Source of the DNA: Paraspadella gotoi
Taxonomy: Eukaryota > Chaetognatha
Length of the DNA: 64,000 bases
Direction: 5' to 3'
NCBI GenBank assembly: GCA_051294375.1
Contig: CM119263.1
Span: 27,859,858 to 27,923,857, forward strand
The position numbers were made by a program, and so were the translations under genes. Shown here piece by piece: positions 37,081-50,100 of the stretch. The number at the start of each line of letters is the position of its first letter. Within the stretch, counting starts at the first letter, position 1. Below the pieces are notes generated by a model. The model saw nothing but the letters and a program-made list of their open reading frames with translations. It had not been told where the DNA came from and did no database searches.

Positions 37081-37266
37081 AGAGAGAGAGAGAGAAACGT
37101 AAGGCTTAAGCGTCAGGGTGGGAAAGGGTCTTTGCCGTGCACCGGATTAATTTTGCATGAGACGAGAAGAGGTGAAAAAAAGGCGAGAGAGAGTGAAGGA
37201 AGAGGAGAAGGGAGAGGAGAAGAGGGAGAGAGAAGGGGAGAGAGAGAGAGAGAGAGAGAGGAGAGA

Positions 37267-37309
<43 letters not shown>

Positions 37310-37420
37310 GAGAAGAGAGAGAGAGAGAGGAGAGAGAGGAGAGAAGAGAGAGAGAGAGAGTAGAAGATCAGCGATGATATGGTATGAGAGAGAGAGGAGA
37401 GTTGAGAGAGAGAGCGAGAC
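37021..37420. repeat. GA-rich tracts
   Basis: GA repeats and GGAGAGA-type low complexity, interrupted at about 37095-37160. Confidence 0.95.
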
Positions 37421-37550
37421 AGAGAGAGGTACGACGTATTCCCGAACGAAGAATGCCTAGATTATAAGAAGAAAGTGCGCATCGGTTATCACGATTCTCT
37501 TCGGGGAATTTTCTTATCTCTTTTACTCGAGTTCCATTTTTATTTGATTT

Positions 37551-37552
<2 letters not shown>

Positions 37553-37648
<96 letters not shown>

Positions 37649-37650
37649 TT
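37553..37650. repeat. (CTTT)n microsatellite
   Basis: About 98 bp of CTTT. The mirrored position in the inverted copy (near 43680-43850) has degraded AAAGAAAAG-like sequence instead. Confidence 0.97.
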
Positions 37651-38122
37651 TCTTTGTTCCACTTTTTTCAAAGATGGAATTTTTCATTGCGTCGCTTCCA
37701 CCACTTTATTCCACAAAGAAGAGGTCAAAAATTTAGCCCGGGGTTCTGAAAAGTCGAGGGTTGACAAGATTTGTCACGGTATGACACTTTTTGACACGGT
37801 TTGACATGGCTGACGGATGGTCTGCCTACGTGGGGCGCCGTTGGTAATAATATCACTTTTCATTGCGCCCATCGTAGGGGGTTAGAAACGTAACGGTGTC
37901 ATTTAATCAATTTCTGTTACTTTATGAATGAATTGTATTAAATAGATTAGCGTGAAAACTAATTCTGCTTAGATTACGAAAACACATTTTCAATTTTCAT
38001 CATTCTGTCCGATTCTCTTTGGTTAATATTGATTCGCCTGCTCGAAAATTCAATTGTTTACGAGTTAAGAAAAAAATTTCTAAGGCGTCATTTCTAAGAA
38101 TTATGTTCCCGACCATTTGGTG

Positions 38123-38408
38123 GAAGAATCGGATGAAGAATCGGAAGAAAAATCGGTACACGAATCGAGGGAAGAATCGGAAGAAGATTCGGAAGAAGAA
38201 TCACAAGATCTTCTTTCTCCTCTGTTTCACTCAATTTCTCTTTTGCCGAAAACTAATGATTCTTTTTCTGTTTTTTTTCTCTTTTCTTCTCGAATTTCGA
38301 TTTGTTTTGAATTTTCTTTTGAAATCGACGACGACGACGACGACGACGACAGCGACGACGAAGATGAAGACGACGACAGGGACGACGAAGATGAAGACGA
38401 CGATTTCT
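38123..38408. repeat. GAAGAATCG-like and (GAC)n repeats
   Basis: A 9-mer family (GAAGAATCG) at about 38123-38206 and a GAC/GAT tract at 38327-38408. An acidic Glu/Ser then Asp frame spans both, but no start or splice context makes it a gene. Confidence 0.85.
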
Positions 38409-38502
38409 AAGAAGACGACGATTAAAGGAAAGAAATGGGACTGAGGTGGAAGGGAGATCAAGAGGAAGGGAGAGGAATGGAAGGTTAGGAATATCTAGAT
38501 AA

Positions 38503-38531
38503 ATAGATAGATAGATAGATAGATAGATAGA
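38503..38531. repeat. (ATAG)n microsatellite at the duplication boundary
   Basis: Short ATAG repeat where the homology of the large inverted copy ends; the matching repeat lies at about 42722-42805. Confidence 0.9.
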
Positions 38532-39642
38532 TCTGGACTCTGATGGAGATCCTGCAGAAGAGAGAGAGGATGCTTGATTGATATAAAAAGCCTAAAGAAT
38601 AATGAAGGAGGTGAAGACGTCCATACACCCGAAACTTAATCAACCCGCCCGCTCCGTGCGATATCCACCTCACTACTTTTTTGTTATAATAAAATTACCC
38701 CCTCCCTCTCGTCTTCTCTTCTCTTTTTCCGTCTCGTCTCTCTCTCTCTCTATTTCTCTCTTCCACTCTCTTCTCTCATTCTCTCTCGCTCCTCCTCTCT
38801 TCTTCTCTCTCTCTCTCCTCTCTCTCTCTTCTCTCTTCTCTCGTCTTTCTCTCTCACTCTTTTTTTTTTTTTGAAAGCTCCCCTTCCAGACCTTTTCCAA
38901 AAATCCCTCGATGAAAAAGGAGAAATGAATCCGAGTGTCGTCACATGATTTCCACCTCCGGAGGTCACGTGATATCACGGAGGCGATCACGTGACCCCAG
39001 AAGAAGACGTCGCATGAAGCGTGATTTTAAAAACAAAAAAAAAAGTGAGACGAGAAGACAGAAAAACATTCGACGCCTCGAACGACTGTGCGACGGGGGG
39101 CGGAAGGCGGGTTCGGGGAGAATGTGAAATTCATCCTCGTGTTGAGGAGGGGGAGTGAAGATCGGATTGGGTGCCCGAGAATTGAAAGGGGCGGATTAGC
39201 TGTCGGTTTTTAATACGGGGACTGATAAGCGCTGTTGGCGCATGCGAACGCCCGTGTTGGAATTTTAACCTTAACCGTCGCCACGAGAAATTAAATCCGG
39301 CATTTGTTTTTGGGTTGTTAAATGCAACCGAACGACGGGATGGCGAGGTGGATTCCGGAATGCAGGGATTCCGGAATGCAGAAAGCGCAGGTGGATGCCC
39401 AATTTGAGACGAAACGGGCGGAAAGTAATGCTCTCACGAATGAGTGAGCTCTAAACATGCGATTTTGAAGATTTGGTGAGTTCAGTTGGAGATTTAAAAC
39501 TTTGAATTTGATTCTGTTTCCTATGTCGTATGCGGAAGGTAAACATTTGATCTACTTGTTATAAATTGTTTAGTTCATGTTTTCATCTGGACTCTCGCCG
39601 CAGCATAGTAGCAGCGGCAGCCAGGTATCGGCGGCATCTCTG

Positions 39643-40881
39643 ATTTTCGATCAGCGATTCCCTTTGGCGAATTCCGGCCCCAGGAGGGTCGCTTCATTTT
39701 AAACGGACGGGGTTGCTAAGGGGGTGAGAGTGGGGGGGAGGTTAAAAAAGAGTGACGGGTGTTTAAAAGATGGGGGGTGCACGAAGGTATTTTGGCGATT
39801 TGGATTTTTTTAAGAAGGAAGTAAAACAAAGGGAAAAAAAAAATAAAAAACACGGAAAAGAAAAAAAAAAAACAAAAAAAAAAAAAAAAAAAAAAAAAAA
39901 GAAAAAAACACCGGGATTGAAATTTAAATGGGAGTGAAGAAGAAAAGAGAAAATAAAAGGGAGAAGTAACAAACCGCTGAGTAGGGAAAGGAAGAATAAG
40001 AGAAAGAAGGAAGAAAGAAGGAGGGAGAGGAAGAGCGTATGAAAAAAAGAAGAGGAAAAGCCTTAGAGATGGCGTTTGAATAATAGAAATACTCGAAAGA
40101 GCTTGTTAGCAAGTGTTTCGAGAGAGTTTCACTTAATTAATAAATTTATTTCTGCGAGGATAATGATTATTGTCGAAATATAAGTAGTAAATAAATCCAC
40201 TTATCCGTTGGACCGTTCGTGACCTACCACATTTAAAACCAAACAAAATAAGAAAGAAAAAACAACGAAAAAAACAAAAAAAGAAACAGCAACAATTAGG
40301 GACAGAGAGAGACCAGAGATTACCAATTTTTCCAGAATTAAAAAAAATATGACAGGGGAGTTTGACGCGCATTAAACTGCACAGGAGTGAAATTGCGAGA
40401 TAAATTTTCCCTCACGCTTTTATAAAAAAAAGTTCATTCTCTTTCAAATTATTGTTTTCCATTATTTTTTTCTTTCTTTCGTGACAGTTTTTGAAATTTA
40501 ATTTCCAAACTTCATTGCGAATTAATGAAAATCCCGTGAAATTTTAAAATTTAGATCGAGTGGTTTCTTTTCTCTTCTCTCTCGCTCTCTCTCTTCTCTT
40601 TCTCTCTCTCTTCTCTCTCTCTATTTTTTTCGTTCGGCCGAAGCGAGATCGTTGCCCCTTCCGTCGGCCCCTCCCTCAGCCCCGGCTAAGCCCCGTCTAT
40701 CTCTTTTCCTGCCCCCTCAACGCCTCTTCCCTTGCCCTCCATACTCCCTTCGCCATCTCGAACTCATACTGTCTTCTTCCGGTGCGTCTTTACTTTAACC
40801 ACTGTATTCTGCCTTACAATTCTTCCTATCCGCAATCCTCCCACTTCTTGGTCTATCTATCTATCTATCTATCTACTATTC
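39643..40881 (+). repeat. 1,239-bp direct repeat, copy 1
   Basis: Appears identical to 41512-42750 (constant offset of 1,869 bases; encoded frames identical). Ends exactly at the 25-N gap. Content is AT-rich, poly(A)- and CT-rich; no gene. Confidence 0.95.
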
Positions 40882-40906
40882 NNNNNNNNNNNNNNNNNNN
40901 NNNNNN
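40882..40906. other. Assembly gap, 25 N
   Basis: Run of 25 N between direct-repeat copy 1 and the inverted fragment. Confidence 1.
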
Positions 40907-41511
40907 AAGAGAGAGAAAAGAACCAACTCGATTAAATTTTAAAATTTCGGGATTTTCATTGAATTCGAATGAAGTTTGGATAAAATTGTCAAACTGTCAC
41001 GAAAGAAAGAAAAAAATAATGGAAAAAACAATAAAGTTTGAAGAGATGACTTTTTTTTAAAAAGCGTCGAGGGAGAATTTATCTCGCAATTTCACTCCTG
41101 TGCAGTTTAATGCGCGTCAACCTCCCTGTCATTTTTTTTTAGATCTGGAAATTGGTAATTCTGTCTCATCTTCTGTCCCTAATTTGCTGTTTTTTTTTCT
41201 GGTTTTTTTTTCGTTGTTTTTTCTTTCTTATTCTGTTTGGTTTTAAATGTGGTAGGTCACCAACGGTCCAACGATAGTGATTTTATTTACTATCTATATT
41301 TCGACAATAATATTTCCTCGCAGAAATAAATATTATTATTAAGTGAATACCTCTCTCGAACAGTTGCTACAGCTCTTTCGAGTATTCTTTATTAATTCAC
41401 GCCATCTCTAAGCTTTCCTCTCTTTTTTTCATACGCTCTTCCTCTCCCTCCTTTTCTTCCTTTTTCTCTTTTCCTTCCTTTCCCTTCGTTTCTTCCCCTT
41501 TTTTTCTCCTC
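40907..41511 (-). repeat. Noisy inverted fragment of the adjacent repeat
   Basis: Reverse complement matches about 40000-40630 of the neighbouring block with many indels: for example CACTCCTGTGCAGTTTAATG here against CATTAAACTGCACAGGAGTG at about 40370. Confidence 0.9.
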
Positions 41512-42750
41512 ATTTTCGATCAGCGATTCCCTTTGGCGAATTCCGGCCCCAGGAGGGTCGCTTCATTTTAAACGGACGGGGTTGCTAAGGGGGTGAGAGT
41601 GGGGGGGAGGTTAAAAAAGAGTGACGGGTGTTTAAAAGATGGGGGGTGCACGAAGGTATTTTGGCGATTTGGATTTTTTTAAGAAGGAAGTAAAACAAAG
41701 GGAAAAAAAAAATAAAAAACACGGAAAAGAAAAAAAAAAAACAAAAAAAAAAAAAAAAAAAAAAAAAAAGAAAAAAACACCGGGATTGAAATTTAAATGG
41801 GAGTGAAGAAGAAAAGAGAAAATAAAAGGGAGAAGTAACAAACCGCTGAGTAGGGAAAGGAAGAATAAGAGAAAGAAGGAAGAAAGAAGGAGGGAGAGGA
41901 AGAGCGTATGAAAAAAAGAAGAGGAAAAGCCTTAGAGATGGCGTTTGAATAATAGAAATACTCGAAAGAGCTTGTTAGCAAGTGTTTCGAGAGAGTTTCA
42001 CTTAATTAATAAATTTATTTCTGCGAGGATAATGATTATTGTCGAAATATAAGTAGTAAATAAATCCACTTATCCGTTGGACCGTTCGTGACCTACCACA
42101 TTTAAAACCAAACAAAATAAGAAAGAAAAAACAACGAAAAAAACAAAAAAAGAAACAGCAACAATTAGGGACAGAGAGAGACCAGAGATTACCAATTTTT
42201 CCAGAATTAAAAAAAATATGACAGGGGAGTTTGACGCGCATTAAACTGCACAGGAGTGAAATTGCGAGATAAATTTTCCCTCACGCTTTTATAAAAAAAA
42301 GTTCATTCTCTTTCAAATTATTGTTTTCCATTATTTTTTTCTTTCTTTCGTGACAGTTTTTGAAATTTAATTTCCAAACTTCATTGCGAATTAATGAAAA
42401 TCCCGTGAAATTTTAAAATTTAGATCGAGTGGTTTCTTTTCTCTTCTCTCTCGCTCTCTCTCTTCTCTTTCTCTCTCTCTTCTCTCTCTCTATTTTTTTC
42501 GTTCGGCCGAAGCGAGATCGTTGCCCCTTCCGTCGGCCCCTCCCTCAGCCCCGGCTAAGCCCCGTCTATCTCTTTTCCTGCCCCCTCAACGCCTCTTCCC
42601 TTGCCCTCCATACTCCCTTCGCCATCTCGAACTCATACTGTCTTCTTCCGGTGCGTCTTTACTTTAACCACTGTATTCTGCCTTACAATTCTTCCTATCC
42701 GCAATCCTCCCACTTCTTGGTCTATCTATCTATCTATCTATCTACTATTC
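41512..42750 (+). repeat. 1,239-bp direct repeat, copy 2
   Basis: Same sequence as 39643-40881. It passes through a TCTA microsatellite straight into the large inverted copy. Confidence 0.95.
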
Positions 42751-42769
42751 ATCTATCTATCTATCTCTA

Positions 42770-44015
42770 TCTATCTACTCTATCTATCTATCATCTATCT
42801 ATCTAATTCTATCATCTATTTATTAGATATTTCTACTTCCATTCCTCTCCCTTCCTCTTGATCTCTTCTACCTCAGTTCCATTTCTTCCGTTAATCGGTC
42901 TTCCTTAGAATCGTCGCTTCCATCTTTCGTCTCTCCCGTCCGTGTCGTTCAGTCTTCGTGTCGCTGTCGTCGTCGTCGCCGTCGTTTTCGTGTTGATTCA
43001 AAGAAATTCAAAAAACAAAATCGAAAAATTGATGGAGATAAAGAGAAAAAAAAAACAGAAAATAAGAATCATTAGTTCGGCAAAAGAGAAAATTGAGGAA
43101 ACAGAGGAGGACAGAAAGAAATCTTTGATTTTCTTCCGAATCTCTTCCCGATTTCTTCCCTCGATTCGTGTACCGATTTTTTTCCGATTCTTATCCGACT
43201 TCTTCCCACTCACACATGGACGCGGAACATAATTTAGAATGACGCCTTTTAAATTTTTCTTTAAACTTCTACAACTGAATTTCGGACAGGCGAATCAATA
43301 TTAACCAAAGAAATTCGGACAAATGATGAAACAATTGAAAATCTGTTTGTCTAATCTAAGCAGAATTAGTTTTCACGCAATCTATTTAATTATCAATTCA
43401 TGTAATAGTAACAGAAATTGCGGTTAAACTTGCACCGTTACTTTCCTAACCCCCTACAATGGCAATGAAAAAATGTCGTGTATTATTACAAACGCGCCCC
43501 ACTAGCAACATCCGTCAGCCCATTGTGCAAACCGTCGTCAAAAGTGTTCATACCGTGACAAATCTTGTCAACCCTCGACTTTTCAGAACCCCCGCTAATT
43601 GTTTGACCTCTTCCTTTGTGAATAAATGTGGTGGAAGCGATCGCAATTGAAAAATTCCATCTTGAAGAAAAAAGTCGGAACCAAAGGAAAAAGACAAAGA
43701 AAGAAGAAAAGAGAAAATCCTAAGAAGAAAAGAAAAGAAAAGAAGAAAAAAAATAAGAAGAAAAGAGAAGAAAGAACGAAAGAAAAAAGAGGAAAGACGA
43801 TAAAGAGAAAAGAAAAGAAGAAAGAAAAGAAAGAAAATATCAAAATATAAAGGGAAACGCTCGGTCTGTTTTATATTAAAAAAGAGAGATAAAGAAATGC
43901 CCCGGATAGAGCATCTGATATAACGATAGCGGGCAACTTTTCTTCTTTATTAAATCTTTATGCATTCTTTTCGTTCGGGAAACGTCGTACTCTCTCTCTG
44001 TTCGCTCCTCTCTCA

Positions 44016-44086
<71 letters not shown>

Positions 44087-44109
44087 TTCTCTCGTCTCTT
44101 CTCTCTCTC

Positions 44110-44155
<46 letters not shown>

Positions 44156-47100
44156 TTGCTCTCCCTCTTCCTTTCTCCTTTTTTTTTTTCACCGCTTCTC
44201 TCGCCTTTTTTTTCACCTCTTCTCGTTCCATGTCAAATTTAATCGGTGCCCAAAATGACCGCTTTCCCACCTTGATGCTTTAAGCCTACGTTTTCTTCTC
44301 CTCTCTCTCTCTTCTCCTCTCTCTCTCTTCTCCTCTCTCTCTCTCTCTCTCTTCTCTCTGCTCTCTCCCCTCTCTCTCTCTCGTCGTCTCGCTCTCTCCT
44401 TTCTCTCCACCGAGTTGAGAAGGCCCAGTTGACAAATTAGTGTTTAGCCTTCTTCTTTCCCGCCCTTTGTTCATTTTTGCTCCTCTTTCTTTCCATTTAC
44501 CTACCTTGGCCATTCACCCTTCTTTCCATTTTTCCCTGTTGTTTTTCGGCTCACTTTTTCCTCCTTTTTCAGTTTTTCTCTTTCTCTTTTCCGGATAAAT
44601 CCCCCCCATTCGATTTAAGCTTCTTTCCCATTTTCGTTCCTTGTCCTCGTTTACGCTTTCCTACCAACCTAATTTCTTCTTCTTCCCCCTCTCTCCAAAG
44701 CACATCATGTTCTTTTCCTCTTTCCCAAATTTGCTCCATGTTTTTTCTAAAAACTAGCATCTCTCTTAGTTATCCGTTTATCCTTCTCTTATGCTGTCAC
44801 CCCTTTTTCTATCATTTTCCGCCCGCTCAGCCGGCTTAAGATATAGCCAAGCTTTATTTCCTTTATTTCCCCTTCTTATTCCTTTTTCGCTCACTGTACT
44901 CAATTATTGCATTCTTTCCTTTTTTCCCACTTTTTTCTTTTCCTCTTCCTCCTCTTTTTCATCCCGTTCTTCCATTCTCTACCTCTTTCCCTCTCCCCCC
45001 TGCTCTCTCCTCTCTCTTCTTTCACCTCTCCATATATCCAAATTCCATTTTTTCTCGTCCGGGCCAATTTCGTCATCTAACGAAATTCTGTCCAGTGTTC
45101 ATGCTAACGACGTATCTTTTTTTCCTTGTCATGTGCTGCCTGAAAGGAAGAGGACGAGAGAGACGCACGAGAGGAGACGAGGTGATGAAGAACGAGCGAT
45201 TGGAGAGAGAGAGAGAGAGTGAGAGTGGAGAGGATGAGAAGACAGCGAGCGAGAGAGAGAGAGAAAGATGAGAGAGGAGAGAGAGATACCCGGGGAGAAT
45301 CGCGACTGAATAAAAGACGAAGGCTCTGCTCTGTGTCTTTTCGTTTCCGCGTCTCCACCCTCATTATTATTTGATAATCTCATTTGATTAATGTCATTTT
45401 TCCCCCGGCAAAGAAGACGTTTTCGTCATATTTGGTTTTTGCTTTTTTTTATCGATCTCGACATCGCGGAGTCCAACTATTTTCAATTGAAGATGAAATT
45501 TATGGAGCAGATTTTTCACCAATTTTTGTCTGTCATGAGTGTATACTTTTCTAAATTGTTGAACCGTTATGTTTGCCTCTTTTTCTCCATTGAGGCGTTT
45601 TGGCTCCATATCCGGTCCTCAATTCTACTTTTTGGATATATCAAAAAAAATAAAAACTAATCAATTAAATCATTAAACCATAATAACAATATAAGTAAAT
45701 TTAATAATTAAACAAAAATATTTAAATAATATACATACATTAAGGAAATAACAACATAAAATGAATTACGACGTGATGTTAGGAGATAAATTATTCAGTT
45801 TCCAAAAGAGTAGTCAATCCACATCACCCCCACCCTTCGCAGAGGACATCACCTTCACCCGAGTGTCAAAAAACATTCAGAATCCCATCATCAAACACCG
45901 ACGCAGTCTCGTCTAAGTGGTCGCGTCAGCGGTATTCCAACGCCGTCGTCGCCTGGAGGGAAGAACGGGAAGTTGCTCCTCTCCTGGGTGAGTTAATGTT
46001 TGGCTTCTGAGTTAATGCTGGGGTAAGGTTAATGGGTGAGTTACGAAGCTTGGTCGGGTTACGAGCTTGGTGGTTACGAGCTTGGTGAGACGGGGTGCTT
46101 TGTCATCTCAAGAAGCACGCCACCCACGCTCTGTGTTGCTAGATGATATATATTTTCTGACAAAAGAGAAGGAAAATTGTGATGGATTTCAACAGCCGAG
46201 TGGGAAACTCACCCGAGGTCGTTATTGGGCCTTTGGGCCCTGAGTTGTGCCCCCTGGAACTGGTGTGTTGGTCATGAATTCCTGCTACTCGACGCGGACT
46301 TGATAATTTCCAGGGACTGAATATAAAACGCGAGTTTGGGATGCTCTGCGTTCCTCCGCTGTGAAGCGATTGGTTGTATGACTGGGAAAGAATTTGGAGT
46401 AAAGTTCGTAACTGAACGCACAGTGTTCTTTCGATTAAAACACCAGCCAAGTTACTCTTCACTAATTTATATATATTTTTAAATTCCTAAGATCCACTCG
46501 GTTGAAAAAAAAATTCTACAATCAGGGATATAGTAAATCGCTAGAAGTAATTCACAATGAGGGCGCTTGTTTAAGGGTTTTTGGTGTTGTCTTATTCATA
46601 TTACCAATTATAACCATAGTTAAGGAGGATCTCGAAATAAGTTGTACCTATTTAATTTAAAAAAAAAAAAATTCTTTAGGAACAATAAAAACTAAAAACA
46701 GTTTAAATTGAATTTGTAAAAAATAAGTCACGTGGATGAACCACAACGCTGATCCCCCTCTCCCCTTTCTCGTCCGAACAAATAGATTCCTAAGTACAGC
46801 ATGGACGATGGGTTGCACATTAAGCAAATAAAAAGTTGAAGCGAAGGCCTATACGGGCCGCCCTCAAAGGTCGCGGTCCACTGGAAAAGTCTTCGACGCA
46901 AGGTGAATTGAAGTAAAGTCACATAAGTTATATCTTATGCCTGCAATTCTAATCCTCTTCTTTTTCTCTCTTCTCTTCTTGTTTCTTTCTCTTCCTTTGC
47001 TCGCCTCCTCCCCGGTCCCTTTTTGGTTTTTTTTTGGCCGCGACTTGGTTCCGCCCCTTTCTCCCTTTGTTACTCGTGCTGCTGCTCTCGCGGATAATTT

Positions 47101-50100
47101 TTCTGCTGATTTTTTTTTGACAAAAAAAAAAACAAAAGACGTTCACAAGTCGTTTTTGCTATTTACGAGACGGAACTTGGCCATCAAAAACTTTTACAGA
47201 GCCGAGACAAGCGGCTTTACCAGTGCGCCCTCCTCCCTGGTCGTTCCCCGGGAAGCTTGAAAAATACAAAACATTTAAAGTCGAAAAGCTCCACAGTAAG
47301 ACGACGACGAGACGACGTCATGACGACGCCACAACGTTTATGAAACGTTTAATTACTAACTTAGTGACTAGTCTTTAGCGCTTCTACTTTTTCGCCCTGA
47401 TCAGAATTTTTTGTTAAAAGCCGTTTTTTTTGTTGATAGTAAAATTTGTTGAGAAATAGTATTAAAATATAATATATTTTCTTTGGGGAATGAAAACATT
47501 TTTTTTATTTGTTTTTTGTTTTGCATCTACGTTAGCATGATCATTGAATTGATCGCCCCTTCAAAGAATGTATCTCTTTATTATATATTATAATTTTACT
47601 TTTTTAAGAATTTAATTTATCAGATTTGAAATAGTTATGAGTTATTAATCAATGTATTTTTGCTGATTGCGATTCACAAATAACCTCTACAGCCACGAAT
47701 TGAATGGCCCCTTTCTTTCTCGCCTCTTTTTTTCCTACTCGTTTTCTTAATTTTCTAATACTTTTAATTACAGTAGTTTAGTTTTAAACCATCTACTAAT
47801 GCCGTAAGTATTTTATTTCTTCGACTGCCCGCATCGAGTAAATGCCTATGTTTTTTCTCCTCAGCACCGCCCAAGTTCATCACTTTACCGGAATACGTCG
47901 GCCACAGAGATCAAGACGCCGAGCTTCGGCGAAAGCCAGCTGTCACCCGGCACTCCTACTTACGGGAGTGGTACAAGTGACAATCTGGACAAAAATCGTC
48001 CGCTAGTCGTGCCGTGATACAAGTTTATATCTTTTATTCTTTTATTGCTAATTGAAACTTACCCCCATGCAGGTTTTTTAATTTTTGAGAAATTAATTAT
48101 TAGTTATTTCTTTAAACTCCTCAAGAGCCGGATTGAATACAATTGTTAAAATATGTTTTGTCTTAAATAGCAATGTATAAATTATAATTATTAATTTTTT
48201 ATTTTGAAGTTAAGAAACCTTGATTAAATTAAATAATTTATTATTATAATTATAAATCTTTCATTTTGAAGATTAAGAGACCTTGGACTAAATTAAATTC
48301 AAGATTTTATTAGATGAATGACTTAAAACTTACATAGTTTTTGTTGCAAATTATCAAAGAAAAAAAACGGAACTGAAACATGCAAATGAAATTAACATTC
48401 TCAAGGAAAAAACTCACTGACTCATCCCTTCAGTACTTCGTGAAGGACACAGGAAGTCTCGTCATTTCAAAGTACGAAACATCGAGACGCCGGAGAATAC
48501 AGATCGAGGCAGGAATTAAGGCGGGGTCTGTCCGACAGCCAAGGCGCGGCTTTGAAATCGTGGTAAATGTTAAGTAAAGAAGAGTGAGTTAAATCGACGG
48601 GTAAGCGAAGAGTCAAAATAGACAAGAACGTAATGAATTTTAAAGAAACAAAGGAACATTTTTTAAATTATTTAAAGTCTAAAGAAAGAGATATAAAGAA
48701 AACACTAATTTAAATAACTTGAAGAGAAAGTAATTATTTATGATTATTACAAAACCGTCATTATAAGCCAGTCCCTGAAGCTCGATCAGGCTGAACACCA
48801 TGATAACAGGCGGGTTAATCGCCCACGTCCCTCTTTACTGCTCTCGGCGACCACGGGGTGGAGGCGAATGGACTTACCTCCTGCGACAACGCCCGGATGA
48901 AAACGGTTGGTGATTTTAGTTCCACCATATAACCAAATAAAACTTTAAAAAATCTAAACTAAAAGACAAACGAAAAGTGTTTAAAATATAAAAAAAAAAA
49001 CAAAGCTAAACAAACATAATTAAACAAACTTTTGCTTTTCCAGTCCCCAACCATTGAACCGATCCAATGACCTACGTTCCCAAACGGAACTCGGCATGCG
49101 ACCGTCACATTCGTGCTCGCCGGAATCGTCGTCCGCTCCCGAGGATGATATTGGAGGAGGACAAGAGCAACGTCGATTTCGTGACGGAAGTCAACCGACT
49201 GGTGAGGGGCAGAGTCAATCCAGATCAATCAATTCAAAAACAATGAATGATTAATGAATTTCACGAGAAACAAACCATTATCCAATCGCAGTCTGTGAAA
49301 TGATTCACCTAAAAGTAATCGAAGAAAAAAAGTAAATGAATTAATTATTATTATTATTACCTCTTATTACAATGAATATTAATTTCTCTATATACTATTA
49401 GATATTAAAATTAAAGTCATTCAAAACAGAAACAATCCTAGAGAAATTCACAAAGCAATCTTGAAATCAATGCAATTCCAAAGCTATATCATCAAATCAT
49501 AAATCCATCAACACTCCATCAATCCAATCAATCCAATTCAAAGTCTGTCCCACCTCAGGAGGGTCGCATCGAAGTGGTCACGACAGAACGGATTCCTTCC
49601 TTCACTACCTCTACATTCAAATCCCCGAAATCACAGACGTGAGGATCCTTATCTCTGCATCGGGAGAACGAGGGAGAGAACTAGCGCTGAAGAGAAAGCA
49701 CTCTCACCTGATGAGTTGGCTTGGTTAGTCAAGTGGGAGGAGGAAAGAGAGAGAAAGAGAAGATGAACAAAAGACGAACAAGGAAAGAGGGAGAAACAAG
49801 AACGAAGCGAGAACAAATATTTATCCTCGCAGATAAAAGAGGAAGATCTTAATAATTGAGAAAGAGAGAACAAAAGAGAAAGAGACACCAAGGATTCACT
49901 CTTATCGTGAAAGTGAATTTGTGTCGGAAAAGAGGAGACAGGTGAAAAGGCGTCTCTTCATTTTGTTGACTGATGTATGCACTGTATTCATTATGATATG
50001 AAAAAAAAATTCTCAATAAAGTTATCGTCTCACGCATCCTGAATAATTTGACTGTTGGATGAGGTTCTTTTAAGTGACCCCGCTTTTGACTATTGACCAG

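Noticed and set aside
36772-37377. 201-codon Lys/Arg/Glu-rich frame
   Set aside because: Translation of GA/AAG low complexity, with no start context, splice sites or codon signal.
38117-38410. Acidic Glu/Ser-Asp protein
   Set aside because: Built on GAAGAATCG and GAC repeats; no gene context and not preserved in the mirrored copy at 42.9-43.2 kb.
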